64,000 nucleotides of DNA from CALBPI01 sp039814545 (GTDB lineage: Bacteria; Pseudomonadota; Gammaproteobacteria; Steroidobacterales; Woeseiaceae): contig JBCCBB010000005.1 in assembly GCA_039814545.1 (NCBI GenBank), positions 5,419 through 69,418 of the forward strand, in the 5' to 3' direction. Below the pieces are notes generated by a model, which did not search any database, was not told the origin of the DNA, and worked only from the letters and a program-made list of their open reading frames with translations. This document shows, in pieces, positions 17,421 to 27,523 of the stretch (its first letter is position 1; each line of letters starts with the position of its first letter). The translations under genes were made by a program, and so were the position numbers.

Positions 17421-19259
17421 CTAGAGCCCGTAAAGCCAGGGCAGCACGAACGAGAAGCCCAGCCACATGATGATCGTCAGCGGCACGCCGACCCGGGCGA
17501 AGTCCGAGAAGCGGTAGCCCCCGGCACTCAGGATGAGCAGGTTGGTCTGGTAACCAATCGGGGTGGCGTAGCTCATGTTGGCGCCGAACAACACGGCGAG
17601 CACAAACGGCCGCGGGTCCGCGCCGAGCTGGGTCGCGACGCTGATCGCGATAGGCGTACCGATGACTGCGGCCGCATTGTTCGACACCACATTCGTGAGC
17701 ACGGACATGATGAGCATGAACCCCGCCAGGATGTAGGGCACGGGGAGTCCGTCGGTCAGCGAGACAAAGCCCACGGCCAGCCAATCGGCGGTGCCCGTGA
17801 CCATCAGCGCATTACCGAGTGCGAGGCTCGTCACGATCAGCATGATGATGGGCACACTGAGCGCGTCGGCCACATGCTCCCAGGTCAGGCAGCGCGTCGC
17901 GAGCATGAGTGCCACGCCAATGAGCGCGCTCACGGAGATCGGCAGCAGGCCCAACGCCGCCGTGCCGATCACAAAGCCCATAACCGCCAGCGCACGCTTG
18001 GCGCGGTGGGTGTGCGGCAACTCCGTGGTGCCATCGAGCACGAGCATGGTGCCGTTCTGCTTGAGCAAATCGATGGCGCTCGAAGCGCCCTGCACGAGCA
18101 ATACGTCGCCGGCGCGCAGGCGGATCTTGCCGATGTCCTGCGTCACGCGCGAGGACGGGTACCGCGCCCGGTGCAACGCCAGCGGCAGCAGGCCAAAGGT
18201 CGGCGCGAAGCTCACGGCATCGAGCGTGCGCCGGTGCAACAGCGAGCCGCGTGTCACCACGAGCTCGGCGAGCCGCTGACCCTCAGCGCTAAATGACACC
18301 TCGCCGTTGCCGTCGCCATCGGCACCGCCTTCGGCGTTGAACAGCCGCGTGCCCAGCTCCCGCTCATAGAGTTTAAGCTGATCGGCCGTGTCCTTGATGT
18401 AGATGCGGTCGCCGGCCTGGAACTTGAGCGACGGCAACTTGGCCAGGAACAACGAGTCGCCGCGCTGAATGCGGTCGATGCGCAGAGAGCCCCCCGTCTT
18501 GGCGCGCACTTCCGAGAGCGTACGCCCAACGGGGTAGCTGTCTTCGACAACGTAGAGCTGGGCTGTGAATACGCGCGGCGACGTGTCGGCCAGGGGCGGC
18601 TCACGGCGCGGGATCAGGTAGGGTGCGACGAGCCAGAGAAAGAGGATACCCACGGCGCCCACAATGGCGACGGGTAAGGTAAACGAGAACAGACCAAAGC
18701 GCTCGAGCCCTAGGTCCACGGCCAGCCCCACGACGAGCAGGTTGGTCGAGGTCCCGATCGTGGTCGCCATGCCGCCGATGATCGTCGACAGCCCCATGGG
18801 CATGAGGATGCCTGAGACGGGCAGCTTCGCGCGCAGCGACACACCGACGAGGATGGGCAGCAGCAGCACGACGATGGGCGTGTTGTTTAGGAACGCGCTC
18901 AGGACCGCGCCCACGACCATAGTGACGAGCAGCGCCAGCACGGGACGCACTGTCCAGGCGCGTGCGATCACGCCCGCGAGCGGCTGCAGTGCGCCCGTGG
19001 TTTCCATGCCCTTGCCCACCACCATGAGCGCACAGACTGCGACCAGCGCCTCGTTGCCAAAACCCGCAAAGAAAAAGCCGGGCTGCAGCGGCTCGCCCTC
19101 GAAGCGGAACGGGAACAGCGTAAACGCCGCGACGAGCACGACGAGCACCGTCAGGCTCGAGGTCTCGAGCGCGAAGCGGTCGCGCGTAAACAAATACAGC
19201 GCGAGGCCTGTCAGCACGAGAACGAACTGGCCGTGCGCGGTCAGGTCGATCGCGTTCAA
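17421..19259 (-). CDS. SLC13/DASS-type permease with two TrkA-C (RCK_C) domains
   Basis: 612 residues from TTG 19259, chosen because GAGGG lies 8 bases before it and the first membrane helix follows; the frame stays open to 19403 without family features. Six hydrophobic segments come first, with a re-entrant signature around SAFLNNTPIVVLLLPI and IIGTSTNLLV-like sequence. Two soluble RCK_C domains occupy about residues 215-390, then the second membrane half with VVSNNAAAVIGTPIA near the C-terminus. Such proteins carry divalent anions such as sulfate or dicarboxylates with sodium; the substrate cannot be read. It ends just upstream of the trp promoter. Confidence 0.9.
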   Translation of the reverse strand: MNAIDLTAHGQFVLVLTGLALYLFTRDRFALETSSLTVLVVLVAAFTLFPFRFEGEPLQPGFFFAGFGNEALVAVCALMVVGKGMETTGALQPLAGVIARAWTVRPVLALLVTMVVGAVLSAFLNNTPIVVLLLPILVGVSLRAKLPVSGILMPMGLSTIIGGMATTIGTSTNLLVVGLAVDLGLERFGLFSFTLPVAIVGAVGILFLWLVAPYLIPRREPPLADTSPRVFTAQLYVVEDSYPVGRTLSEVRAKTGGSLRIDRIQRGDSLFLAKLPSLKFQAGDRIYIKDTADQLKLYERELGTRLFNAEGGADGDGNGEVSFSAEGQRLAELVVTRGSLLHRRTLDAVSFAPTFGLLPLALHRARYPSSRVTQDIGKIRLRAGDVLLVQGASSAIDLLKQNGTMLVLDGTTELPHTHRAKRALAVMGFVIGTAALGLLPISVSALIGVALMLATRCLTWEHVADALSVPIIMLIVTSLALGNALMVTGTADWLAVGFVSLTDGLPVPYILAGFMLIMSVLTNVVSNNAAAVIGTPIAISVATQLGADPRPFVLAVLFGANMSYATPIGYQTNLLILSAGGYRFSDFARVGVPLTIIMWLGFSFVLPWLYGL

Positions 19260-19479
19260 GCCACGCCCTCGCAGGTGGCGCACGGAAGCCTGGGCATCAC
19301 TGTTATCACGTCGGCGCTTCCCCTCGTCGCGCGCGTTATGGGACCGGCCACCGTCAGCGGCGACCAGCCGGTATGCTATCTCAGGCCCCGGGCGGCCGCG
19401 CAAGCTTAAGCGGCTCGCTGTGATCTGCTATCGTCACGCACGAGTTCAACTGGCAGGCATTCCGCGCCCAACCAACCTT

Positions 19480-19800
19480 ATGAGCTTCAAGGCCTTGCTC
19501 GAGCGCTGGCGCGACACGCCAGCCACAATCACCACCGAATCCGCCTATGCCATCCGCCTCGATGTCGACGATGCCGCCCGCGTCGAAGCCCTTGCCGCGC
19601 TGTTTCCGGGCATCGACGCTGAGACGGTCATCGCCGACCTGCTCCGCGCCGCACTCGACGCGACGGAAGCCGCCATGCCCTATAAAGCCGGAGAGCGCGT
19701 GATTGCCGAAGACGAGTTTGGCGACCCGGTTTTTGAGGACGTCGGGCTGACGCCGCGCTACGTCGAGCTCGTGCGCGCCCGGCGCGACGACCTCAACTGA
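19480..19800 (+). CDS. Small conserved protein of unknown function
   Basis: 106 residues from ATG 19480. Soluble, mainly helical, with MSFKALLERW at the start and a C-terminal EDEFGDPVFEDVG.TPRYVEL segment. Similar small proteins in pseudomonads are often auto-annotated as a type 1 pili tip component; I see nothing here (no signal peptide, no adhesin fold) that supports that name. It ends 8 bases before the ABC exporter gene on the same strand and may be co-transcribed. Confidence 0.75.
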   Translation: MSFKALLERWRDTPATITTESAYAIRLDVDDAARVEALAALFPGIDAETVIADLLRAALDATEAAMPYKAGERVIAEDEFGDPVFEDVGLTPRYVELVRARRDDLN

Positions 19801-19808
19801 GCCAACCC

Positions 19809-21617
19809 GTGTCAGACACGCCCGCCAGCGGGCGCTTCGGGCTTGGTGTTCTCGCCTACAGCCGCGAGGCGCTGTCGCTCGTCTGGACCACCAGTCGCCC
19901 ACTGACCTTCGCGTTCGGGGTCCTGACGCTCGTGGCCGGCCTGTTGCCCGCGGCCATGGCCTGGGTCGGGCAACTCATCGTCGATGCCGTCGTCGCTGCG
20001 CTGCAGGAAGGGCGCAGCGCCGACGAGGCCATCCGTTACATCATTATTGAGGGCGCGCTGTTCCTGGGCATCACAGCCGCGCAACGCGGCATCTCGCTGT
20101 GTCAGTCGTTGCTGCGCGCCCAGCTCGGTCACCGCGTCAATGTGCTGATCCTTGAGAAGGCGCTGACGCTGTCCATGAGCCAGTTCGAGGACGCAAGCTT
20201 CTACGACAAGCTCACACGTGCGCGGCGCGAGGCCTCGAGCCGACCGCTGTCGCTGGTCAATCGTACGTTTGCCCTCGCCCAAAACGCCGTGTCGCTGACG
20301 AGCTATGCCGTGCTACTCGTGCAGTTCTCAGTCTGGGCCGTCGTTATTCTTGTGGTTGCAGGCTTGCCGGCGTTCCTGGCCGAGACCAAGTTCTCAGGTG
20401 ACGCCTTCAGGCTGTTCCGCTGGCGCTCGCCCGACTCGCGCATGCAGATGTATCTCGAGACCGTGCTGGCGCGTGAGGACCACGCCAAAGAGGTCAAGCT
20501 GTTCCGCTTCGGCCCCCTGCTGCTTGAACGCTACCGCAGCATTTTTGCCCGCTTGTTCGGCGAGGACCGCGCGCTCACGATCCGCCGCGAGAGCTGGGGA
20601 CTGATCCTCGGCACGATCGGTATCGTGGCGTTCTACGCCACCTATGGCTGGATTGCCGTCGCCACCGTGTCAGGCCAGATCACGCTCGGCGAGATGACCA
20701 TGTACCTGCTCGTGTTTCGCCAGGGTCAATCAGCCGTTGCCGCAAGCCTGTCGGCCATCAGCGGCATGTACGAAGACAACCTCTACCTGTCCAACCTCTA
20801 CGAGTACCTCGACCAGCCCGCGCCCGTCGCAACAGGCACGCGCACCGAGGGCGCCGACCCCGCCGACGGCATCCGCATCGAAAACCTGAGCTTCGCCTAC
20901 CCCGACGCCGAACAACCCGCATTGGCGGACATCGATTTGGCGGTGCGCCCCGGCGAGTCGCTGGCGCTCGTGGGCGAGAACGGCGCCGGCAAGTCCACGC
21001 TGATTAAGCTGCTCACGGGGCTCTATGCGCCCGACGCGGGCCGCATCCTGCTCGACGGCTCGCCGCTGGCCGAGTGGAACGAGGCGGCGCTGCTGGCGCG
21101 GTTTGGGGTGATCTTCCAGGACTTCACGCGCTACCAGCTGCCCGTCGGTGAGAATATCGGCGCGGGTGACGTCAGCGCCTTCGACGACGAGGCACGCTGG
21201 CGTGAGGCTGCCGCCCAGGGCATGGCTGCACCGTTTATCGAGCGCATGACCGCGGGTTACGAGACCCAGCTCGGTCGCTGGTTCGCCAAAGGCCAGGAGC
21301 TATCCGTGGGCCAGTGGCAAAAGATGGCACTCGCGCGCGCCTTCATGCGACAACAAGCCGACATCCTCATCCTCGATGAGCCGACCGCGGCCATGGACGC
21401 GGCCGCCGAAGCGGAGCTGTTCGAACACTTCAGAAAGCTCACGCGCGACAAGGTCACGATCCTCATCTCACACCGATTCTCCACCGTTCGTCGCGCTGAT
21501 CGCATCGCCGTCATCGACGGCGGCCGAATTACGGAGTACGGCACGCACGAGTCGCTCATGGCCGAGGGCGGCCGCTACGCCACCCTGTTCACGCTGCAGG
21601 CCGAAGGTTACCGCTGA
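19809..21617 (+). CDS. ABC exporter, fused permease and ATPase
   Basis: 602 residues from GTG 19809. The N-terminal half has six hydrophobic segments (about residues 30-310). The ATPase half follows: Walker A GENGAGKST near residue 390, a Q-loop at FQDFTRYQLPV, the signature LSVGQWQKMALARAF, and Walker B ILILDEPTAAMD, with the H-loop ISHRF. The overall ATPase and the GQWQ signature resemble NisT-type peptide exporters. The signature has valine where glycine is nearly universal (LSGGQ). No substrate or precursor peptide gene is next to it. Role and substrate unknown. Confidence 0.9.
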   Translation: MSDTPASGRFGLGVLAYSREALSLVWTTSRPLTFAFGVLTLVAGLLPAAMAWVGQLIVDAVVAALQEGRSADEAIRYIIIEGALFLGITAAQRGISLCQSLLRAQLGHRVNVLILEKALTLSMSQFEDASFYDKLTRARREASSRPLSLVNRTFALAQNAVSLTSYAVLLVQFSVWAVVILVVAGLPAFLAETKFSGDAFRLFRWRSPDSRMQMYLETVLAREDHAKEVKLFRFGPLLLERYRSIFARLFGEDRALTIRRESWGLILGTIGIVAFYATYGWIAVATVSGQITLGEMTMYLLVFRQGQSAVAASLSAISGMYEDNLYLSNLYEYLDQPAPVATGTRTEGADPADGIRIENLSFAYPDAEQPALADIDLAVRPGESLALVGENGAGKSTLIKLLTGLYAPDAGRILLDGSPLAEWNEAALLARFGVIFQDFTRYQLPVGENIGAGDVSAFDDEARWREAAAQGMAAPFIERMTAGYETQLGRWFAKGQELSVGQWQKMALARAFMRQQADILILDEPTAAMDAAAEAELFEHFRKLTRDKVTILISHRFSTVRRADRIAVIDGGRITEYGTHESLMAEGGRYATLFTLQAEGYR

Positions 21618-21692
21618 CACCACCGCGGACACGCTGACCGCTGCGGCCGCGGTCTGATAACCTTGCCGGTCCCCCATAACCGGCTGACCCCC

Positions 21693-22997
21693 ATGTCTGC
21701 AACCGCTTCGCTGTTCCGCGTTTCCGTTCTGCTGCTCGCTGCTTTGGCGCTTGCCGCCTGTGGCGACCGCGGTGACCCGCAGGAAACGACAGCCGATACG
21801 ACGCCCGAGCTCGCCATCGGTCCCTGGCATGCGAGCATCACGCTGCCCGGCGGCGAGGCGCGATTCGGGCTGGAGCTGGCCCGCGATGGCGACACCGTCA
21901 CGGCGACCATTGTTAACGGCAGCGAACGCATCCTCGTACCTGCCGTCGACTTTGACGGCGAACGGATGGCGCTGCGCTTCCCCGCGTTCAACAACCGCAT
22001 CGACGCCGTGCTCACGGCCGACGGACTCGACGGCTCACTGACGCTCGTCAAACGCTACGGCGAAACGCAGGTCATGCCCTTCCGCGCCGCACCGGGTGCG
22101 GGGCCGACCACGGGCGCGTCGACAAGCCGTGACCTGTCGGGCCGTTGGGCCGTTACGTTCACTGAGGACGATGGCACGACCTACCCGGCGGTCGGCGAGT
22201 TCCAGCAGCGCGGCACGCGCCTGCTGGGTACATTCCTGACGCAGACGGGCGACTACCGTTACCTCGGAGGCATCGTCGACGGCGACACGATGCGGCTGCA
22301 GACCTTCGATGGCGCCCATGCCTTCCTGTTTACGGCGACCGTCGACGAAGACGGTGCGCTCATGGGCAAGTTCTGGTCAGGCACGAAGTCGATTGAGGAC
22401 TGGTCGGGTGCGCGTGATGCGACCGCCACGCTCGCCGACGCCACGGAGCTCACGTTCCTTAAAGAAGGCTTCGACCGATTCACTTTTGCGTTCCCGGACC
22501 TCGAGGGCAACACCGTGTCACTCGATGACGCACAGTTCGCCGGCAAGGTGGTATTGGTGACGCTGGCGGGGTCCTGGTGCCCGAACTGCCACGATGAAGC
22601 GGCGTTCATGACGGAGCTCCACGCGCGTTACCAGGCACGCGGCGTCGAAGTGGTGGCGCTCATGTACGAGCATCTCGAAGACACGGACGCGGCACGCAAC
22701 CAGGTGCAGGCATTCCGCGACAAGTTCGGCATTGGGTACACGACGCTGCTCGCCGGTATCTCGGACAAGACCAAAGCGGCCGAAACGCTGCCCGCGCTTG
22801 ATCGCGTACTGGCGTTTCCGACCACGATCTTTATCGCCCGAGACGGCAGCGTGCGCGAAATCCACACGGGCTTCTCGGGTCCGGGCACGGGCGAGCACTA
22901 CGAGCGCCTGAAGAAACGCATCTACAGCCTCGTCGATACGCTGGTCGACGAACCCGACGCCAGCGCCGAGCCGCTTGCGGCCGTCGCTGCCGACTGA
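21693..22997 (+). CDS. TlpA-like thioredoxin-fold lipoprotein
   Basis: 434 residues from ATG 21693; an earlier TTG at 21663 would only lengthen the signal. The lipobox is ALALAAC. About 260 residues of beta-rich sequence of unknown family precede a C-terminal TlpA/AhpC-type thioredoxin domain with the pair SWCPNC. The domain is preceded by FPDLEGNTVSLDD, as in redoxins. It is likely anchored in the envelope as a disulfide reductase or sensor of thiol state. The N-terminal domain could bind the partner. It lies between the ABC exporter and yajQ. Confidence 0.85.
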   Translation: MSATASLFRVSVLLLAALALAACGDRGDPQETTADTTPELAIGPWHASITLPGGEARFGLELARDGDTVTATIVNGSERILVPAVDFDGERMALRFPAFNNRIDAVLTADGLDGSLTLVKRYGETQVMPFRAAPGAGPTTGASTSRDLSGRWAVTFTEDDGTTYPAVGEFQQRGTRLLGTFLTQTGDYRYLGGIVDGDTMRLQTFDGAHAFLFTATVDEDGALMGKFWSGTKSIEDWSGARDATATLADATELTFLKEGFDRFTFAFPDLEGNTVSLDDAQFAGKVVLVTLAGSWCPNCHDEAAFMTELHARYQARGVEVVALMYEHLEDTDAARNQVQAFRDKFGIGYTTLLAGISDKTKAAETLPALDRVLAFPTTIFIARDGSVREIHTGFSGPGTGEHYERLKKRIYSLVDTLVDEPDASAEPLAAVAAD

Positions 22998-23012
22998 TCA
23001 GGAGAATCGATC

Positions 23013-23495
23013 ATGCCCTCGTTCGACGTCGTGTCCGAAGTGGACCTGCACGAACTCGCCAATGCCGTGGACCAGGCTAACCGCGAAGTCACCAACCGTT
23101 TCGACTTCAAGGGGACGGGCGCCGAATTCACGCTCGAGGAGTCAACGATCTCGCTCAAAGCGCAGGTTGAGTTTCAGCTGCAGCAGATGCTCGACATCCT
23201 GCGCCAGAAGCTCGCCAAGCGCGGTGTCGACGTGGGCGCGCTTGAGGTCAAGGACCCCGTGACCAGCGGCAGCGATGCACGCCAAACCGTACTGGTGCGC
23301 CTGGGTATCGACACGGCACTGGCCAAGAAGCTCGTGAAGAAGATCAAGGACGCCAAGCTCAAGGTGCAGGCGCAGATTCAGGGTGAGCAGGTGCGTGTCA
23401 CGGGCAAGAAACGTGACGACCTGCAGTCGGTCATTGCGTTGCTGCGCGAGGCTGATGTCGACCTGCCACTTCAGTTCAATAACTTCCGCGACTGA
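23013..23495 (+). CDS. yajQ: YajQ family nucleotide-binding protein
   Basis: 160 residues from ATG 23013, with AGGAG 10 bases before it. SFDVVSEVD at the start, NREVTNRFDFKGT and the C-terminal LQFNNFRD are hallmark YajQ segments. The protein has two ferredoxin-like halves and binds nucleotides; a homologue in Xanthomonas binds cyclic di-GMP. Its partner here is not known. Downstream ppc starts 18 bases later. Confidence 0.95.
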   Translation: MPSFDVVSEVDLHELANAVDQANREVTNRFDFKGTGAEFTLEESTISLKAQVEFQLQQMLDILRQKLAKRGVDVGALEVKDPVTSGSDARQTVLVRLGIDTALAKKLVKKIKDAKLKVQAQIQGEQVRVTGKKRDDLQSVIALLREADVDLPLQFNNFRD

Positions 23496-23513
23496 CCACA
23501 CGAGGGCCGCGCC

Positions 23514-26243
23514 GTGAATCGACCCGTTATCAGCCGCAAGGACCTCGTCTTTGCCGACAAGGACCGCGAGCTGCGCAGTGACGTGCGCATGCTGGGCGCC
23601 ATGGTCGGCGAATTGCTGCGCGAGCAGTGTGGCGTTGGCTTCTACGACCAGGTCGAGAGCACACGCCGCATGGCCATTGAACGCCGCGAGGGCCAGGCCA
23701 GCTCAGCAGAGCTCGCCGATACCGTCGCCGGTTTCACGGGCCCCGCCGCACACAACTTTATCCGGGCGTTCTCGACTTACTTCCAGCTCGTCAACACGGC
23801 TGAGAAGGTGCACCGCATCCGCCGCCGCCGCGATTACCTGCGCGAGACGGGTGCGCACCAGCCGCACGGGGTCTACGACATGCTGTCGCGCTTTCGCGAT
23901 GCGGGCGTCGATCTCGACGGCGTTGTGGAAGCCTTCGGGGAGACGCTGATTGAACCCGTCTTCACGGCGCACCCCACCGAGCCGACCCGGCGCACGATCC
24001 TGCGCAAGGAACAAAACATCGTGCGCCGCCTGGTCGACCTGCTCGACTCGGGCCTGCCGCCGCAGGAAGTCGCCGCGGCGCACGCCGTCATCCGCGCCGA
24101 GGTGACCTCGGGCTGGCAAACCGAAGAGCACCCCAGCGAGAGCATGACCGTGGCCGACGAGCTCGAGCACGTCCTGTTCTTCCTGACCGACGTGCTCTAC
24201 CGTGTCATCCCGCCGTTCTACGAGAATCTACACACCGCGCTTGCCGAGGTGTACGGCGACGAAGCCAAGGGCGTCGAGCTGCCCACGCTGACGCGCTTTG
24301 CGTCCTGGGTTGGCGGCGACATGGACGGCAACCCCAATGTGGGCGCCAAGACCATCCGCAACACGTTGGCCCGGCAGCGCAACCTGATCCTCGATCTTTA
24401 TTTCCGCGAGTGCTCGACCGTTGCCGGCAAACTCAGCCAGAGCCGCACCCGCGTGCCCATCGCGACCGAGATCGACGCGCGCATCGAAGACTATCGCCAC
24501 CACTTCTCGAAAGCCTGGGGATCGGTGCCCAACCGTCACCGCGAAATGCCCTACCGCGTGCTGCTCAAGCTCGTGCAGGCGCGCCTTCAGGCGACTTACG
24601 ACGACGACGCCTACCCTTACGAATCGGCCGAGGAGTTTCGCGCAGACATCCAGCTGATCGGCGACAGCCTCAAGTCCCACCAGGGCGAGCACGCCGGGCT
24701 GTTCGCCGTGAACCGCCTGTTACGCAAGATTGACTGCTTCGGCTTCCACATGGCCACGCTCGATATTCGTCAAGACGCACTGGTACACCGCGAGGTCATC
24801 GGCAAGTGCCTGGGCGACGAGCAGTGGATGCAACGCACACCCGAGGATCGCCTTGAGCGCCTTTGCGACGCTGTGACCAATCGCGAGCCGCCCGTCGACG
24901 TGCAGGACACGCAGGTCCGCAAGACGCTGGCCGTATTCCAGACCGTCGCCTTTTGCCGCCGCAAGTACGGCGCGCGCGCCATTGGTCCCTACATCATCAG
25001 CATGACGCAGGGCGCGGACGACATCGTGTCCATATTGCTGCTCGCGCAGTGGGCCGAACTCGGCAACCGCCGCGGCGAGGTCCCGCTCGACATTGCACCG
25101 CTGTTCGAGACCGTCACAGACCTCGAGAACGGCCCCGCGATCATGGAGGGGCTGCTCAACAACAGCGTCTACCGCCACCACCTGGAACGCCGCGAAAATC
25201 GTCAGACGATCATGGTCGGCTACTCGGACAGCAATAAGGACGGCGGGCTCGCCTCCGCACGCTGGGCGCTGCACCAGGCGCAGGCCGCGCTGCGCGACGT
25301 GCTGTCCGCGCACGAGATTGAGCTCACGCTGTTCCACGGCCGCGGTGGCACGGTCAGCCGTGGCGGTACCAAGATGCATGACGCTGTGCTCGGCGCACCG
25401 GCGGGCACGGTTGCCGGCCGCATGCGCGTCACCGAGCAGGGCGAAATCATCAACGAAAAGTATGGCCTGCGCGGCATCGCACTGCGCACGCTGGAGCAGG
25501 CCGCGACGTCAGTCACGGCCGCCTCGGTGCTGCGGCCCCGCAGCGAAACGCTGGCACCCGAATGGGGCGAGATGATGAGCCTGGCCGCCGACACGAGCAA
25601 GGCGCACTACCAGGACCTGACCCGGTTCTCGGAGGGCTTCTTCGACTATTTCCGGTCAGCCACGCCCATCGACGTCATCGAACGCATGCGCATTGGCTCG
25701 CGCCCGGCGTCACGCCGCAAACAGCAGGGCATCGACGATTTGCGTGCGATCCCCTGGGTGTTCTCGTGGACACAGTGCCGCTGCATCCTGCCGGGCTGGT
25801 ATGGGCTTGGCACGGGTCTCGAGCGCGCCGTCGACGCGCACGGTGAAGAGGCATTCCGAGAGATGTGCGACCAGTGGCATTTCGCCAAGGCGTTGCTCGC
25901 CGACGCGCAAATGGTGCTGGCCAAGGCCGACCTCGAGATTGCAGCGATCTATGCAGAGCTCTCAGGTGAGCTCGGTGAGCGGTTCTTCCCACGCATCCGC
26001 GAAGAGTACGACCGCACGGTCGACCTCGTGCTGCGGATCACGGGCAACAGCAACCTGCTCGACAATGACCCGACGCTGCAGCGCACGATCCTGCTGCGAA
26101 ACCCTTACGTCGACCCCATGAGCCTGCTGCAGGTGCGCCTGCTGTCAGAATGGCGCGCGACGGGCCGTGAAGACCCCGCCCTGCTCGACGCGCTGCTCGC
26201 CAGCGTCAACGGTATCGCGCAGGGTTTGCAGAACACGGGCTGA
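23514..26243 (+). CDS. ppc: Phosphoenolpyruvate carboxylase
   Basis: 909 residues from GTG 23514, the usual length. It makes oxaloacetate from PEP and bicarbonate to refill the citric acid cycle. FTAHPTEPTRR carries the catalytic histidine, GGDMDGNPNVG the conserved glycine-rich segment, GYSDSNKDGG the PEP-binding part and FHGRGGTVSRGG the C-terminal mobile loop. The protein ends in NTG, as in classical bacterial enzymes that have asparagine-glycine at the end for aspartate inhibition. Confidence 0.97.
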   Translation: MNRPVISRKDLVFADKDRELRSDVRMLGAMVGELLREQCGVGFYDQVESTRRMAIERREGQASSAELADTVAGFTGPAAHNFIRAFSTYFQLVNTAEKVHRIRRRRDYLRETGAHQPHGVYDMLSRFRDAGVDLDGVVEAFGETLIEPVFTAHPTEPTRRTILRKEQNIVRRLVDLLDSGLPPQEVAAAHAVIRAEVTSGWQTEEHPSESMTVADELEHVLFFLTDVLYRVIPPFYENLHTALAEVYGDEAKGVELPTLTRFASWVGGDMDGNPNVGAKTIRNTLARQRNLILDLYFRECSTVAGKLSQSRTRVPIATEIDARIEDYRHHFSKAWGSVPNRHREMPYRVLLKLVQARLQATYDDDAYPYESAEEFRADIQLIGDSLKSHQGEHAGLFAVNRLLRKIDCFGFHMATLDIRQDALVHREVIGKCLGDEQWMQRTPEDRLERLCDAVTNREPPVDVQDTQVRKTLAVFQTVAFCRRKYGARAIGPYIISMTQGADDIVSILLLAQWAELGNRRGEVPLDIAPLFETVTDLENGPAIMEGLLNNSVYRHHLERRENRQTIMVGYSDSNKDGGLASARWALHQAQAALRDVLSAHEIELTLFHGRGGTVSRGGTKMHDAVLGAPAGTVAGRMRVTEQGEIINEKYGLRGIALRTLEQAATSVTAASVLRPRSETLAPEWGEMMSLAADTSKAHYQDLTRFSEGFFDYFRSATPIDVIERMRIGSRPASRRKQQGIDDLRAIPWVFSWTQCRCILPGWYGLGTGLERAVDAHGEEAFREMCDQWHFAKALLADAQMVLAKADLEIAAIYAELSGELGERFFPRIREEYDRTVDLVLRITGNSNLLDNDPTLQRTILLRNPYVDPMSLLQVRLLSEWRATGREDPALLDALLASVNGIAQGLQNTG

Positions 26244-26248
26244 CGCGC

Positions 26249-27523
26249 TTGCAGCCCGGCCGCACCGCGACACCGCTCTCGGAGCGCCGGCTCGCCTTCG
26301 CCCTGTTGCTGGGCGCAGTCATGTGTCTTGGCATGGGGCAGACCGTGACGTTTGCGATCCTGCCGCCCATCGGCCGCGAGCTCGGCCTGTCCGAGCGACA
26401 GGTTGGCGGCATCTTTTCGATCTCCGCGCTGCTCTGGGTGCTATTGAGCCCCTTCTGGGGACGCTTGTCCGACCGCTGGGGCCGCAAGCCCGTCATCCTG
26501 ATCGGCATGGCCGGCTACATCACATCGACCGCAGCGTTCACGGGTGCCATCAGCTTCGGCCTGGCGGGCGGCGCCAGTCTAGGCATCGTGTACGTGCTCA
26601 TGGTCGCCACGCGCAGCATCTATGGTGCCATCGGTCCCGGGGTACGCGTCGCCTCGCAGGCCTACATCGTTGATCGCACGAGCGTCGCAGACCGCACCGT
26701 GGCCATTGCGGGCATGTCGGCCGCGTTTGGTCTGGGTAACGTGCTCGGGCCGGGCCTGGGTTCGGCCATCAGTGTGTTTGGGTTGCTCGCACCGCTCTGG
26801 GCCATTGTCGTTCTCGTCACGCTGGTCGCGATCGCCACGATCCTGTTCTTGCCCGAGAAGAGCGCACCCGGCAGCGCGTCGACAACCCGGCGTCTGCCTG
26901 TCCGCGACAAACGCGTCCGCCCGTTCCTGATTTACGGCATCACGGCCAGCTTTGCCGTAGCAACACCCATGCAGGCGAGCGCGTTCTACTTCATCGACGT
27001 GCTGGGACTCAGCATCGACTCCGCCGCACAGTTTGTGGGCGTGGGGCTGTCAGGGGCGGCCATGGCGGCGCTGTTCTCACAGCTGGTGCTCGTGCAGAGA
27101 TTTCGCCTGCCGCCCTGGTTCATGATGCTGGCCGGTGCAGCGCTCATCTCGGTCGCGCAACTGGCTATGGCGGCCAGCTCGAGTTTCGGCCCCATGGTGT
27201 TCGGCCTCATGCTCAATGGGTTGGGCGCGGGCATGGCCATGCCTGGCTTCACGGCGGGCGCCTCGCTATCGGTCACGGCCTCCGAACAGGGCGCCGTCGC
27301 CGGCATGACCGGGGCGGTCGGCGCGGCGGGCTTCTCGATTGTGCCGCTCGTGAACTTTACACTCTACGCTTATGCACCCGAGCTGCCGTTCCTCTTCGAC
27401 GCCGTACTCATGGCCAGCATGATCGCCTTCGTCGCGCTCAACCCCACCCTGCGCCGCAGTGGCCGCGATTTGCCGCCGCCTGAAACGACGGATACGCCAA
27501 GCACGGGACCGGAGGGCACATGA
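26249..27523 (+). CDS. MFS transporter
   Basis: 424 residues from TTG 26249, 5 bases after ppc. Twelve hydrophobic segments are visible, in two groups of six. The loop between segments 2 and 3 has the MFS motif GRLSDRWGRKPV. Segment 4 region contains a tyrosine-rich RSIYGAIGPGVRVASQAYIVDRT, similar to TetA-like drug exporters of the 12-helix class. The substrate is unknown. Its stop overlaps the start of the DUF547 gene (ATGA). Confidence 0.88.
   Translation: MQPGRTATPLSERRLAFALLLGAVMCLGMGQTVTFAILPPIGRELGLSERQVGGIFSISALLWVLLSPFWGRLSDRWGRKPVILIGMAGYITSTAAFTGAISFGLAGGASLGIVYVLMVATRSIYGAIGPGVRVASQAYIVDRTSVADRTVAIAGMSAAFGLGNVLGPGLGSAISVFGLLAPLWAIVVLVTLVAIATILFLPEKSAPGSASTTRRLPVRDKRVRPFLIYGITASFAVATPMQASAFYFIDVLGLSIDSAAQFVGVGLSGAAMAALFSQLVLVQRFRLPPWFMMLAGAALISVAQLAMAASSSFGPMVFGLMLNGLGAGMAMPGFTAGASLSVTASEQGAVAGMTGAVGAAGFSIVPLVNFTLYAYAPELPFLFDAVLMASMIAFVALNPTLRRSGRDLPPPETTDTPSTGPEGT

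Noticed and set aside
19809..21617. Bacteriocin or lantibiotic export locus
   Set aside because: The ABC exporter resembles NisT in its signature, but no precursor peptide, modification enzyme or immunity gene is next to it.
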